Source: Bacteroidia bacterium
Lineage (GTDB): Bacteria; Bacteroidota; Bacteroidia; Chitinophagales; Saprospiraceae
Length of the DNA stretch: 15,864 nt
Assembly (NCBI GenBank): GCA_030432855.1
Contig: JAUILM010000039.1
Coordinates: 1-15,864, forward strand
Direction: 5' to 3'
Position numbers and translations under genes: made by a program. The notes beneath the pieces are model-generated. The model ran no database searches. It saw only the letters and a program-made list of their open reading frames with translations, and was not told the DNA's origin. Positions 1 to 7,438 of the stretch are shown one piece after another (the stretch's first letter is position 1; the number at the start of each line of letters is the position of its first letter).

Positions 1-1
1 T

Positions 2-817
2 GCCCTGGATGAAAATGGCAACATGACCGCTTTCCATGTGAAGGGTGGGGGAGTACCGGAAAGTCCGGTATTTGCCAATCGCTTCCCGGCAGGTTCCCTT
101 GATAACTACCTGGCAGAAGAATGGTCTATTGATTCAAATATTACCATAGGAGCCTTCCGTGCACCCCGGTCCAACTTTATCGCGGGTGCTGAACAGTCTT
201 TCATGGATGAAGTGGCTGAAGCGGCAGGGAAAGATCCCATTCAGTTTCGACTTGACCTCCTGGAAAGAGCACAGAATGATCCCGTGGGTGAGCGCAATGA
301 CTACGACGCCGCGCGATATGCGGGTGTCCTGGAATTGGTAAGAGACAAGGCGGGCTGGAGTGAATCTAAACCGAATGTGTATCGAGGTGTCTCCGCATAC
401 TTTTGTCATGCCACCTATGTAGCACATGTCCTTGATCTGGTTATGGAAGATGGTACTCCCAAAGTGGAGAACGTATGCTGTGCCATTGACTGTGGTATTG
501 TGGTCAATCCGGATGCTGCTATTAATATGGCGGAAGGTGCCATTACCGATGGTATTGGAAATGCATTTTATGGCGCCATGACTTTTAAGGATGGTGTACC
601 GGAAAAGAAAAACTTCGATACCTACCGCATGATTCGCATGAGTGAAGCGCCACGGTCCATTGATGTACACTTTGTGGAAAGTGAGGTCGATCCTACGGGT
701 ATGGGAGAACCGCCCTTCCCACCGATCTTTGGAGCCGTAGCCAATGCAATGTATAAAGCGACAGATAAGCGATCCTATCATCAGCCATTCCTGGGAGAAC
801 AGCCGGTTTTGGGATAA
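2..817 (+). CDS. Xanthine dehydrogenase/isoquinoline oxidoreductase-type molybdopterin-binding large subunit, C-terminal part
   Basis: The reading frame is open from the left edge, so only the C-terminal 271 or so residues are present; the first internal ATG is at 23 and is not the real start. Seen, numbered from that Met: a GAFRAPRS segment followed by ESF-like QSFMDEVA and GKDPIQFRLDLL, the usual molybdopterin-domain signature; a CAIDCGIVVNPD segment (about 152-163); and TGMGEPPFPP (about 225-234), where Glu229 lies at the position of the catalytic base Glu of molybdenum hydroxylases. Family knowledge: these subunits bind the Mo-molybdopterin cytosine dinucleotide cofactor, pair with a 2Fe-2S subunit and hydroxylate aldehydes or N-heterocycles; many of the IorB-like type are exported through Tat. 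The substrate cannot be told. The small Fe-S subunit would be expected upstream, outside the window. Confidence 0.9.
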   Translation, partial: ALDENGNMTAFHVKGGGVPESPVFANRFPAGSLDNYLAEEWSIDSNITIGAFRAPRSNFIAGAEQSFMDEVAEAAGKDPIQFRLDLLERAQNDPVGERNDYDAARYAGVLELVRDKAGWSESKPNVYRGVSAYFCHATYVAHVLDLVMEDGTPKVENVCCAIDCGIVVNPDAAINMAEGAITDGIGNAFYGAMTFKDGVPEKKNFDTYRMIRMSEAPRSIDVHFVESEVDPTGMGEPPFPPIFGAVANAMYKATDKRSYHQPFLGEQPVLG

Positions 818-827
818 CAAGGGTACC

Positions 828-855
828 GGCAACCTACGTCAAGACTTCGGTTGCC
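828..855 (+). terminator. Weak hairpin after the hydroxylase gene
   Basis: A perfect 7-bp GC-rich stem, GGCAACC at 828-834 pairing with GGTTGCC at 849-855 around a 14-base loop, begins 10 bases after the stop codon at 815-817. There is no T-tract after it, so it is not a classical intrinsic terminator. It may end or stabilise the transcript. Confidence 0.3.
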
Positions 856-860
856 AGAGG

Positions 861-888
861 GTGCCGGGTGCCGGGTGCCAGGTGCCGG
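861..888. repeat. Heptamer tandem repeat (GTGCCGG x4)
   Basis: Four tandem units of GTGCCGG, the third reading GTGCCAG, at 861-867, 868-874, 875-881 and 882-888. The array is GC-rich within an AT-leaning spacer. Seven-base units slip easily during replication, so the copy number may vary between strains. It is noncoding here and its function is unknown. Confidence 0.8.
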
Positions 889-1180
889 GTTGTCCATTGT
901 CCATGCCTAAATAAGGTTGACCGGTTTCTGGTAGGTAGATCGAGATGATATGAAATCTCACGTCTTTTTTGGTGATGCTATCCTTGATGTCCATCCTGGA
1001 ATGATTTTTTAGGGGGCATTCCTGATGCATTGATGTAAAGGAAGGCAAGTCAGTGTGTAATCTATTCTCTTCAGAGAACTTTAATTATTTGTAAATCACC
1101 TGTATTTTCTGATTTAATTGATCTAAATCATTCAATCCTCAATAGGCTCTTTCGTACATTGTCGCCTCGAATTTTAGACT

Positions 1181-2287
1181 ATGAAAAAGCGATTGGTTCA
1201 GGTACTAGGGTTGCTGGGGATCTGTGTGTTAGTATCTTGTAATGCAGGTACCCAAAGGTTGGCAAAGCAGGAAGCGCAGGCTAAAAACATCATCCTTTTG
1301 ATTGGTGATGGGATGGGTGTTGCTCAGCTGTCTACTGCCTATTATTATGGAAATCAAACACCTAATTTCTCTCGTTTTCCTTTTATTGGACTGCATGAGA
1401 ATGCTCCGGTAGGTGCTAAAATCACCGACTCAGCGGCAGGTGCGACCGCCTTTTCGATAGGAGAGAAGAGTTATAATGGAGCCATTGGAGTAGATCAGGA
1501 TACCTTGCCTAAAGAAACGATCCTTGAGTGGGCTTCAAAGCAGGGTAAACGTACCGGGATAATATCTACCTGTACCATTACTCACGCTACGCCGGCGTCT
1601 TTTTATGCCCATGTAAAGAGCAGAAACCTGCACGAAGATATTGCCGCTGACTTCACTCTTTCCAACGTCGATTTTGCTGCGGGAGGTGGTTATCAATACT
1701 TTCTGAACAGAGAAGACGGACAAAACCTATTTATGGAACTGGAAGGCAAAGGTGTGATCACCGACACTACGGCAGTATCCCGGGATCTGGAACAGGGGCA
1801 TCGATATGCCTTTCTACTGGGAGCCACTGATCTACCTAAAGTGCAAGAGGGGCGAGGCGATTTCCTCCCTCAAACAACCGAAGTTGCCCTGGATTTTCTG
1901 TCGCAGGGTGACGAAGGATTTTTCCTGATGGTAGAAGGCTCGCAGATTGATTGGGGTGGACATGATAATGATGCTGATTATATCATTAATGAGGTCCTTG
2001 ACTTTGATAGAGCGGTGGGTGCTGCCCTGGATTTTGCTGCGAAGGACGGTAACACGCTCGTCATTGTCACGGCTGATCACGAAACCGGTGGTTTTTCACT
2101 TTCAGCACCTTTGATTTTTGGCCAGACCGACTACCAACATGTTCGACCTACCTTTTCCACGGGTGGACACTCCGCATCACTTATACCTGTATTAGCCTAT
2201 GGTCCTGGTGCGGAGGAATTTGCCGGTATTTATCAAAATCATGAGATTTATGGTAAGATGATGCAGGCGTTTCAGGTCTCGAAATAA
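1181..2287 (+). CDS. PhoA-family alkaline phosphatase, lipoprotein
   Basis: A 368-residue phosphomonoesterase that would release inorganic phosphate from organic phosphate outside the cytoplasm. The N-terminus is a lipoprotein signal ending in LVSC (Cys20), so it is probably anchored in the outer membrane. The metal and catalytic residues all seem present: IGDGMG (Asp43), TDSAAGATA (Asp83 and nucleophile Ser84), THATPA (134-139), VEGSQIDWGGH (Glu252, Asp257, His261), TADH (Asp299, His300) and TGGHSA (His330). By family knowledge these bind two Zn ions, and Mg or an equivalent. It is shorter than E. coli PhoA (about 450-470 residues) and seems to lack some surface insertions. The start is chosen because the signal peptide begins there. 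It converges on the copA fragment with 18 bases between them. The glycan genes nearby suggest nutrient scavenging but no direct link is shown. Confidence 0.93.
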   Translation: MKKRLVQVLGLLGICVLVSCNAGTQRLAKQEAQAKNIILLIGDGMGVAQLSTAYYYGNQTPNFSRFPFIGLHENAPVGAKITDSAAGATAFSIGEKSYNGAIGVDQDTLPKETILEWASKQGKRTGIISTCTITHATPASFYAHVKSRNLHEDIAADFTLSNVDFAAGGGYQYFLNREDGQNLFMELEGKGVITDTTAVSRDLEQGHRYAFLLGATDLPKVQEGRGDFLPQTTEVALDFLSQGDEGFFLMVEGSQIDWGGHDNDADYIINEVLDFDRAVGAALDFAAKDGNTLVIVTADHETGGFSLSAPLIFGQTDYQHVRPTFSTGGHSASLIPVLAYGPGAEEFAGIYQNHEIYGKMMQAFQVSK

Positions 2288-2305
2288 GCCTGCTGGTTGA
2301 TCATA

Positions 2306-2807
2306 TCAAATCCTCACATTCCGTAATCGTAATGCATTTCCAATCACGGAAACTGAACTAAAACTCATAGCTAGCGCCGCGATCATAGGAGATAGAAGAA
2401 TACCGAAAAAGGGGAAAAGGATCCCTGCTGCAATGGGAATGCCTAATGTATTGTAACCCAACGCAAAGAATAGATTTTGTTTGATATTTTTCATGACCCG
2501 GGTACTTAAATTTTTGGCTTTTGCAATACCACTCAGGTCTCCCTTTACTAAAGTGATATCACTGATACCCTTTTCTTTGCCATATTGGACTATGGTCTCT
2601 GCTGAGGGATGTTCACTATTTTGATTTAAGGCGTTAATAAATTGAAGAATTTCATTTTTATCGAATTGCGCACTAAAACTGACCGACTTTTTCATCGGAT
2701 GGGTTCCCTGGGTGATCGTACCGGTTTTATCTACAATAAGCGTATCCACCTTGTTCATCTTTTCTATGGCCTCTGCATTTTTCATCATGAATACCTTTTT
2801 GGGCACC
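2306..2807 (-). pseudogene. Decayed 3' fragment of copA (copper P-type ATPase)
   Basis: This is a broken partial copy of the intact copA at 8818-11322, matching its residues of about 496-576 and 750-829. By eye, 2331-2557 is about 88% identical to 8846-9072. Homology stops at about 2807, so the metal-binding, A-domain and CPC parts are absent. A net 519-base in-frame deletion, at about 2557-2564, joins GIS-D directly to ITLVKG and removes 173 residues including the GDGIND motif. DKTGT, SEHP, and the last two membrane helices with YN and MSFSS remain. At its 5' edge there is one extra base relative to intact copA, so the open frame starting at GTG 2809 is not in phase with the ancestral frame there. 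The residues THPMKKSV replace KPSVEKVG because of two compensating one-base indels (about 2682 and 2701-2704). It cannot be an ATPase. Confidence 0.92.
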
Positions 2808-2817
2808 ACTAGTTAGT

Positions 2818-3911
2818 CTAGTGCCTGTACTTGGGTGGCCTTGCAATCAGTGTATTGAGGTAGTCAGAGAATTCTTCATCAGTTTTTTCTCTCTGATAGA
2901 TAAACCGGTGCCCGGATTTTTCTTCCGACTTTATCCAACGGCACCCTTTCTTGTCATCACAATCGAGATACCCCCTTTGACCTTCAGAGAGAAATTGTCC
3001 CAGACCTTCAACTGCATAGTACACTGCCATAAGGTCAGAGGAGTGCCTTTGCTGCTCAATGGTCTTTTTTTCGTAGTTCCATAGCCAATCTCGGTAGGCA
3101 GTCCTCACTATATTTCCTGGTGGAGTATTGGCTAGTGTTTTTCCCGTTTTTGCCTTGCTACCCGCTGTAAAAATGGATTCAGAGGGAATATTTTCTACCA
3201 GGTATTTTGTGTAAGGCCTGGCACCATTGAAAGAAAAATTCCAATCTCTCGTATAAGCATCTTCATCATTGTAAGCCCATTTTGCCCCCAACGCTACCCA
3301 ACGCGATACTTTCTTTTCAATAAGTTCATGACCGGACAGAGGAGATATTTCATCGGGTCCGGAAACTAGGAGCTCATAGAGGCCCTTGGTGTGTCCGATG
3401 GTGAGGTAGGTGATACTCCCATCTTGGCTATTTGCCAGTAGTTTTCGGTTTAGCTTGGTCTGCTCTTTTGGGTCCTTATTATGGATGATTTTATTCCTAA
3501 ATGATGCAGTGTCCCGGGCTAGTTTTTCTGCCTGCATTTTGTCTTCTGGATCTCCGAAGCTGTCCGTGTGGTCAGCTCCTACCGGGATGTTGCCTCGTCC
3601 ATAATATATGTTGATGGCGTCAATTACTCCTGCACCGTATGGTATTTTACAGAACTATATATGCAACCAATAATTTCTAACCGACCGAGATCTGCATAGG
3701 AATGCAGGAGTGCCATCGCTCCTGCATCATCACAGTCAGATCCCATATCAGTATCTATAATCACCTTGATCCTCATATCACTACGTGATGAGGGATACTG
3801 TGCGGTGAGATGAAGACTTGGACATCCCAAGGCTAGAGTGAGTGCCAAGACCACACGTTTGATCCCCGCCTGAAGCTTCAAGCTACAATTGATCGGATAC
3901 CTGCAAACCAT
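2818..3911 (-). pseudogene. Nucleoside hydrolase-like protein, frameshifted
   Basis: Two minus-strand reading frames are halves of one gene, a calcium-dependent inosine-uridine nucleoside hydrolase-like protein of about 364 residues. The first half (3911 down to 3624) has a signal-peptide-like segment (about 18-38) and the metal motif DTDMGSDCDDA (Asp53, 55, 59, 61, 62). It goes out of frame after GCIYSS. In the next frame the expected KIPYGAGVIDAIN and GRGNIPVGADHTDSFGDP follow directly and run into the second half (3537 down to 2818). The second half has RDWNFSFNGA and SSDLMAVYYAVEG, the later active-site Asn and Asp regions. The break is at about 3649-3651: GTAAAA instead of the GGTAAAA needed, so one base is missing. 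Its start lies 3 bases after the upstream glycosidase stop, suggesting translational coupling. This may be a recent mutation or a sequencing error. Confidence 0.87.
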
Positions 3912-3914
3912 ATA

Positions 3915-5390
3915 CTACTGATCAATGCGTGTGACCTTAGCTACGATGTCTTCTAGATAGCCTGGTCCCACAAGCTTATAGGATCCGTTTTCGATGAAGA
4001 TCTCCAGATCCTCAAGTGGTTGGAGAGTGCGAGGGTCTATCCATTCCACCTTGTATTTGCCATTGCTGATATTGATATTGGCTACGGGCTGTCCTGCTCC
4101 AATAAAATAGACCACGTAGGTTTGTCCTTCCTGATAAAATCCATGTGTTTCGACGTGACCGTATTCAAAGGAGATACAATCTTCGCCAGGTTTCATATTT
4201 ACAAAATCAAGCTGATTCCAAAATTCTAATAACCGTGCCATTTGATATTTTACATCGTGATCAGTGCAGGCCATGTACCTAGTGTGCCCTCCGTCAAATA
4301 ATGTAGTCCCATGACCATCTTCATCTCCCACTTGGTAGGTGAAGTCCAAATTGTTGTATAATGCTCCTCCATTCATCAGATATTTCCATCCCTGTATGCG
4401 GTACTCAGGCGAAGATGTGGGCATAATGCCTGTCTCATTAAAAGACCAGACTCGATCCGTGCGATCGTAGTTCTTAATTACGGACTCCGCAGCGGCATCA
4501 TAGTGATGATTAAATACAGCAATATTTTCAAAGTAAGTTTCCAGATGATCTTTTGGCATTTCAACTCCTTCATTCGAGTAGTCAGTCGAAATTAAATGTT
4601 TTTTAGGAAGGTTCTTTTCTGTCTCTACAATCCATTCAGAGACTTTCTGTATCCATTCATTAGTAGCCACAGGCGGAGGACTTCCAAAAGCACCGGAAAT
4701 CTGATTGAAGAACCAGGGTTCATTGATGATGTTGATAATGAGGTTGTCGTATGGATTTAATGTCTCGACGATTTTCTGGCAGTATAACTTTTGGCGGGAA
4801 AGGATGCGGTGATCAGCAAGGGTGCGGTAATCATTCATGGAGTATGCAGGCATTCCATTGATATTGTTTTTGCCGTACAAAGGCGATGTGTCATCCACAA
4901 GCGATGTGAAGAAGAGTACAGTCTCAACAATGATTCCTTTTTTCTCGGCCAAGTCCATAAAATCTTTCAAGCGTGCAAAATAGCTTTCGTCCCATTTGTC
5001 AAGGTCAAATTTGTTGCCACCACGCACATATCCATGCTCTGAACTTCGCTGCCATGGTGCAAGGATACTATTTGGATCCGGTGCAAGTGTATTGGTCAAT
5101 ATGCCAAATGAGGTAGGCTTTTCAAAATAATCTCCCAGAAAAATACGGGTGTGATTTAGCCCGATCCTTTCTAATGTAGATAGGTACTTTTCATAGTCAA
5201 AGCTGGCGTTAATTACGGCACCATAGTGCTCGGCTGAGGTCACCAGGACCGTTGGTTTTTCTCTATAAAGAAAATAGTGTGGATTGTCAGGGTGCTGCTG
5301 AATAGGTTGCGCCAAGACCAGAATTTCTGAGCATACAAGTAGTAATACAAGTAGATAATCTCTTTTTACAAATTGTAGATAAATAGGCAT
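3915..5390 (-). CDS. Exported TIM-barrel glycoside hydrolase with putative collagen-binding C-domain
   Basis: A secreted clan-A (GH5/DUF4038-like) glycosidase. The frame is open from ATG 5462, but I prefer ATG 5390 (Met25 of the long form), because it places a signal peptide (IYLQFVKRDYLLVLLLV, ending near VLAQ) at the N-terminus; the extra 24 residues look unlike a leader. Numbering from 5462: barrel from about 65 to 420, ITINEP-like IINEPW with Glu248 as the proposed acid/base, and FNETG with Glu343 as the proposed nucleophile. NHHYD (318-322) and GGALYNNLDF are typical of late barrel strands. The C-terminal part (about 430-515), with YVVYFIGAGQ and KYKVEWIDPRTL, resembles the small beta-sandwich named putative collagen-binding domain (PF12904). 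It is the middle gene of a probable operon. The substrate is unknown. Confidence 0.87.
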   Translation of the reverse strand: MPIYLQFVKRDYLLVLLLVCSEILVLAQPIQQHPDNPHYFLYREKPTVLVTSAEHYGAVINASFDYEKYLSTLERIGLNHTRIFLGDYFEKPTSFGILTNTLAPDPNSILAPWQRSSEHGYVRGGNKFDLDKWDESYFARLKDFMDLAEKKGIIVETVLFFTSLVDDTSPLYGKNNINGMPAYSMNDYRTLADHRILSRQKLYCQKIVETLNPYDNLIINIINEPWFFNQISGAFGSPPPVATNEWIQKVSEWIVETEKNLPKKHLISTDYSNEGVEMPKDHLETYFENIAVFNHHYDAAAESVIKNYDRTDRVWSFNETGIMPTSSPEYRIQGWKYLMNGGALYNNLDFTYQVGDEDGHGTTLFDGGHTRYMACTDHDVKYQMARLLEFWNQLDFVNMKPGEDCISFEYGHVETHGFYQEGQTYVVYFIGAGQPVANINISNGKYKVEWIDPRTLQPLEDLEIFIENGSYKLVGPGYLEDIVAKVTRIDQ

Positions 5391-5572
5391 ATGTTCTCTA
5401 GTTTTATCTGGATTGACTTTAATCTTACCACAATACAATGGGAGCAGTTCATTTACGATCATTCTCTAGAAGATTACTCTTCAGGAATGAAGGAAGTATA
5501 GGATACTTTGGGATTCAAAATGCTGTGCATTATCATCGGGACACGCTAATGAGATCATGGCGATGCTGTTTA

Positions 5573-7084
5573 TCATTTCTTCACTCTCTTTATCCTCAAT
5601 CCAATGTACGGGGTGCCAGGTAGCGGTACTTTCACTATTCCGCTATAGGTTCCGGGCAGTTGATTAATTGTCATATTCCAGGCATCGATAACTTCAATGC
5701 TAAATACTCCGTCTTCAGGAAGGGAAACGGTGCGTTGTTTGGGCTGACCCTCACCAAAATAGTGAAGAAAGTAATCCGGATCAACTCCGGCCTTGAATTT
5801 TCGATTCCAAGAAGGTTCGTAAGGGAGTGGATCGATTCCTCCAGCTGGCCCCTCTTCCATTATTTTTTTTAGAAAGGCGATGCGGCTTGGACTCTCGCCC
5901 ACTAGATTGCCTCCTTCTGCCCAGAACATCAGTGTGTCAACATTCATAAATACCTCTCCATGAGTGACATACCCCCCGGAGGTGTATCCTTTCCAAAAGC
6001 GATTTACCATCTCCTCACCAGTGATGTCGCCCCAGGAATACTCAATATCACCCTCATAGCTGCATTCATCTACGATCACGGGTTTGTGATACTTCTCTCG
6101 CCATTCCTTGATCCGGGATGTTTTATGATTTTGTACACTCAAATGTGTGATCCAGGGCTTTGAATGATCATAAAAAGTGGATGCATTGTGGATGGATCGC
6201 AGATGGTCATAGGGATCGTGGTCCACAACATATTGAGCGAGTTCTTCCCAGACTTCAGTAGTATGGTCTCCTAAGATCTCATATTCATTGGCCATCGACC
6301 ACCAGATGTTTTGATATGCAGATACCCTTGCAAGCAAGTACTGCAGGTACTTTAGGTCAGTATCCAAAGGCATTTTATCAAATCCCCACTTCCCCCAGTC
6401 ATATCCATGGAAAAGGATCAAATCGACCTGAATGCCCAGGTCGTGAAGGGACGATATAGTACGGTCCAGCCTCTGGAAATAAGAGGGGTTAAACCGAGTG
6501 AAGTCCCAACCTTCTTCTTTTGATCCTAAAAAGGGAAAATCAGGAGGATCATGATTAATGAAGTAGTTCCATTGTTTTGGAAAAACCAGAAGCCGCAACT
6601 TGTTGAAAGGTGAGTTTTTCAACGTCTCGATCGACTGGTCTATGATCTCGTCACTCATTTGAGTCAGCGCATAGATCGTAGTACCAACAGGGTAGTAAGG
6701 TGTACCATCAGCGTGAGCAAAGTGAAAACCGTTTTGCACATTCACAGGTCCATGATTTTCCCTACCTGGAGGGATACAGGTAAACCCGCCAGATTTTCCA
6801 TGTAGGTTATCGTGATTACTGTGAGTTACATATTGCCAGGGCCCTTCATATTTAGGCATAAACCGGATTTTGTATATGCCGTCACCATCATAGAATCCTC
6901 GTACGCGAACACTTTTATCAGATTGTGAGAAGACTGCGGTTAACTCAACGTCCATAAAGGGATTTCCCTTAGATGGGCCCTCAAGTGCGATCTCGAAGAA
7001 ATTCCATTTTTCTACGACCTCCTCAGACATGATTTGACAGAAAGCAGAGGACACTAGGACAATTAATAGTAGAGATCTCATCAC
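5573..7084 (-). CDS. DUF5060-DUF4038-DUF5605 glycoside hydrolase
   Basis: A 503-residue exported glycosidase, probably the first gene of the minus-strand operon. A short signal peptide (MMRSLLLIVLVSSAFC) leads into an N-terminal Ig-like DUF5060 domain (about 22-110) containing the usual VRGFYDGDGIYKIRFMP and EGPWQY stretch. A DUF4038-type TIM barrel (about 118-410) has WWSMANEYE, with Glu267 as the expected acid/base, and PVIVDECSYEG, with Glu340 as the expected nucleophile. A C-terminal DUF5605-like beta domain (about 425-503) has YFLHYFGEGQPKQRTVSLP. Family knowledge: members are clan-A glycosidases; the related GH140 enzyme is an apiosidase of plant pectin, but this architecture is not the same and the substrate stays open. 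A 110-base gap without a recognisable terminator or promoter separates it from the next gene. Confidence 0.9.
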   Translation of the reverse strand: MMRSLLLIVLVSSAFCQIMSEEVVEKWNFFEIALEGPSKGNPFMDVELTAVFSQSDKSVRVRGFYDGDGIYKIRFMPKYEGPWQYVTHSNHDNLHGKSGGFTCIPPGRENHGPVNVQNGFHFAHADGTPYYPVGTTIYALTQMSDEIIDQSIETLKNSPFNKLRLLVFPKQWNYFINHDPPDFPFLGSKEEGWDFTRFNPSYFQRLDRTISSLHDLGIQVDLILFHGYDWGKWGFDKMPLDTDLKYLQYLLARVSAYQNIWWSMANEYEILGDHTTEVWEELAQYVVDHDPYDHLRSIHNASTFYDHSKPWITHLSVQNHKTSRIKEWREKYHKPVIVDECSYEGDIEYSWGDITGEEMVNRFWKGYTSGGYVTHGEVFMNVDTLMFWAEGGNLVGESPSRIAFLKKIMEEGPAGGIDPLPYEPSWNRKFKAGVDPDYFLHYFGEGQPKQRTVSLPEDGVFSIEVIDAWNMTINQLPGTYSGIVKVPLPGTPYIGLRIKRVKK

Positions 7085-7438
7085 AATCAGTTGTATTGTT
7101 ATATCTTATTCCTCCCAATATAGATAAGTTAAATCTTTGAGTGACCTGGGGATTACTGCTGATTATTTAAAGAATATAGCAATTCAGTTTGTCCCTTTCT
7201 GGTCCTCTCGCCCCTGGCCTAGTGGACTATAACAATTATATGAGTACTATAAATTGGTGCAAAAGAAACCAATTGATAGACTCGAGTTAAATGTTACAGT
7301 TCACCAGTAATACATCGAGATATCACAGTATAGATGTAGATTGGATTTAATGAGCGTTGCTACACAGTAATCGCTAAGCATTTTACGAGCTGAGAACATT
7401 GTAGATCACTATCTTACTATTGGTATGAACTCATCATT
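7085..7438. other. Divergent promoter region between glycosidase operon and sialidase
   Basis: A 354-base noncoding AT-rich stretch between two divergent exported-enzyme genes, so it must carry promoters for both. The nearest matches to the Bacteroidota -7 element TAnnTTTG are imperfect: TACTATTG at 7415-7422 on the plus strand, and TATATTGG at about 7116-7123 on the minus strand. Each has one mismatch and neither has a well-placed -33 TTG. I see no convincing inverted repeat. Shared regulation of both sides is likely from the arrangement but not shown. Confidence 0.5.

Larger units (their letters stand above)
818..1180. other. Intergenic spacer with hairpin and heptamer repeat
   Basis: A 363-base noncoding stretch between the molybdenum hydroxylase and the phosphatase. 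It holds a small GC-rich hairpin just after the stop codon, a four-unit heptamer repeat, and then AT-rich DNA leading to the phosphatase start. I found no exact TAnnTTTG promoter element in it. A 69-codon minus-strand open frame spans the repeat but has low-complexity GTWHPAPGT-like content and no recognisable feature, so I do not call it a gene. Confidence 0.6.

Noticed and set aside
839..1048. A 69-codon minus-strand open frame over the heptamer repeat
   Set aside because: Its content comes partly from the repeat, it has no recognisable domain or signal peptide, and no promoter or ordered start supports it.
2306..2807. The copA fragment as a functional mini-ATPase or second copper pump
   Set aside because: It lacks the metal-binding domains, the A-domain, the CPC motif and GDGIND, so transport is impossible whatever its expression.
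2288..2820. Insertion-sequence ends or target-site duplications around the island
   Set aside because: No terminal inverted repeats or transposase were seen at either boundary. The only repeated sequence is copA itself.
2818..3537. A separate 239-codon gene starting at Met 3537
   Set aside because: The sequence just upstream in the same frame (3538-3648) continues the nucleoside hydrolase family without interruption, so this Met is internal to one frameshifted gene.
5391..5462. The longer start at 5462 for the second glycosidase
   Set aside because: The additional 24 residues precede a normal signal peptide that begins at Met 5390. The longer form would bury that signal internally.
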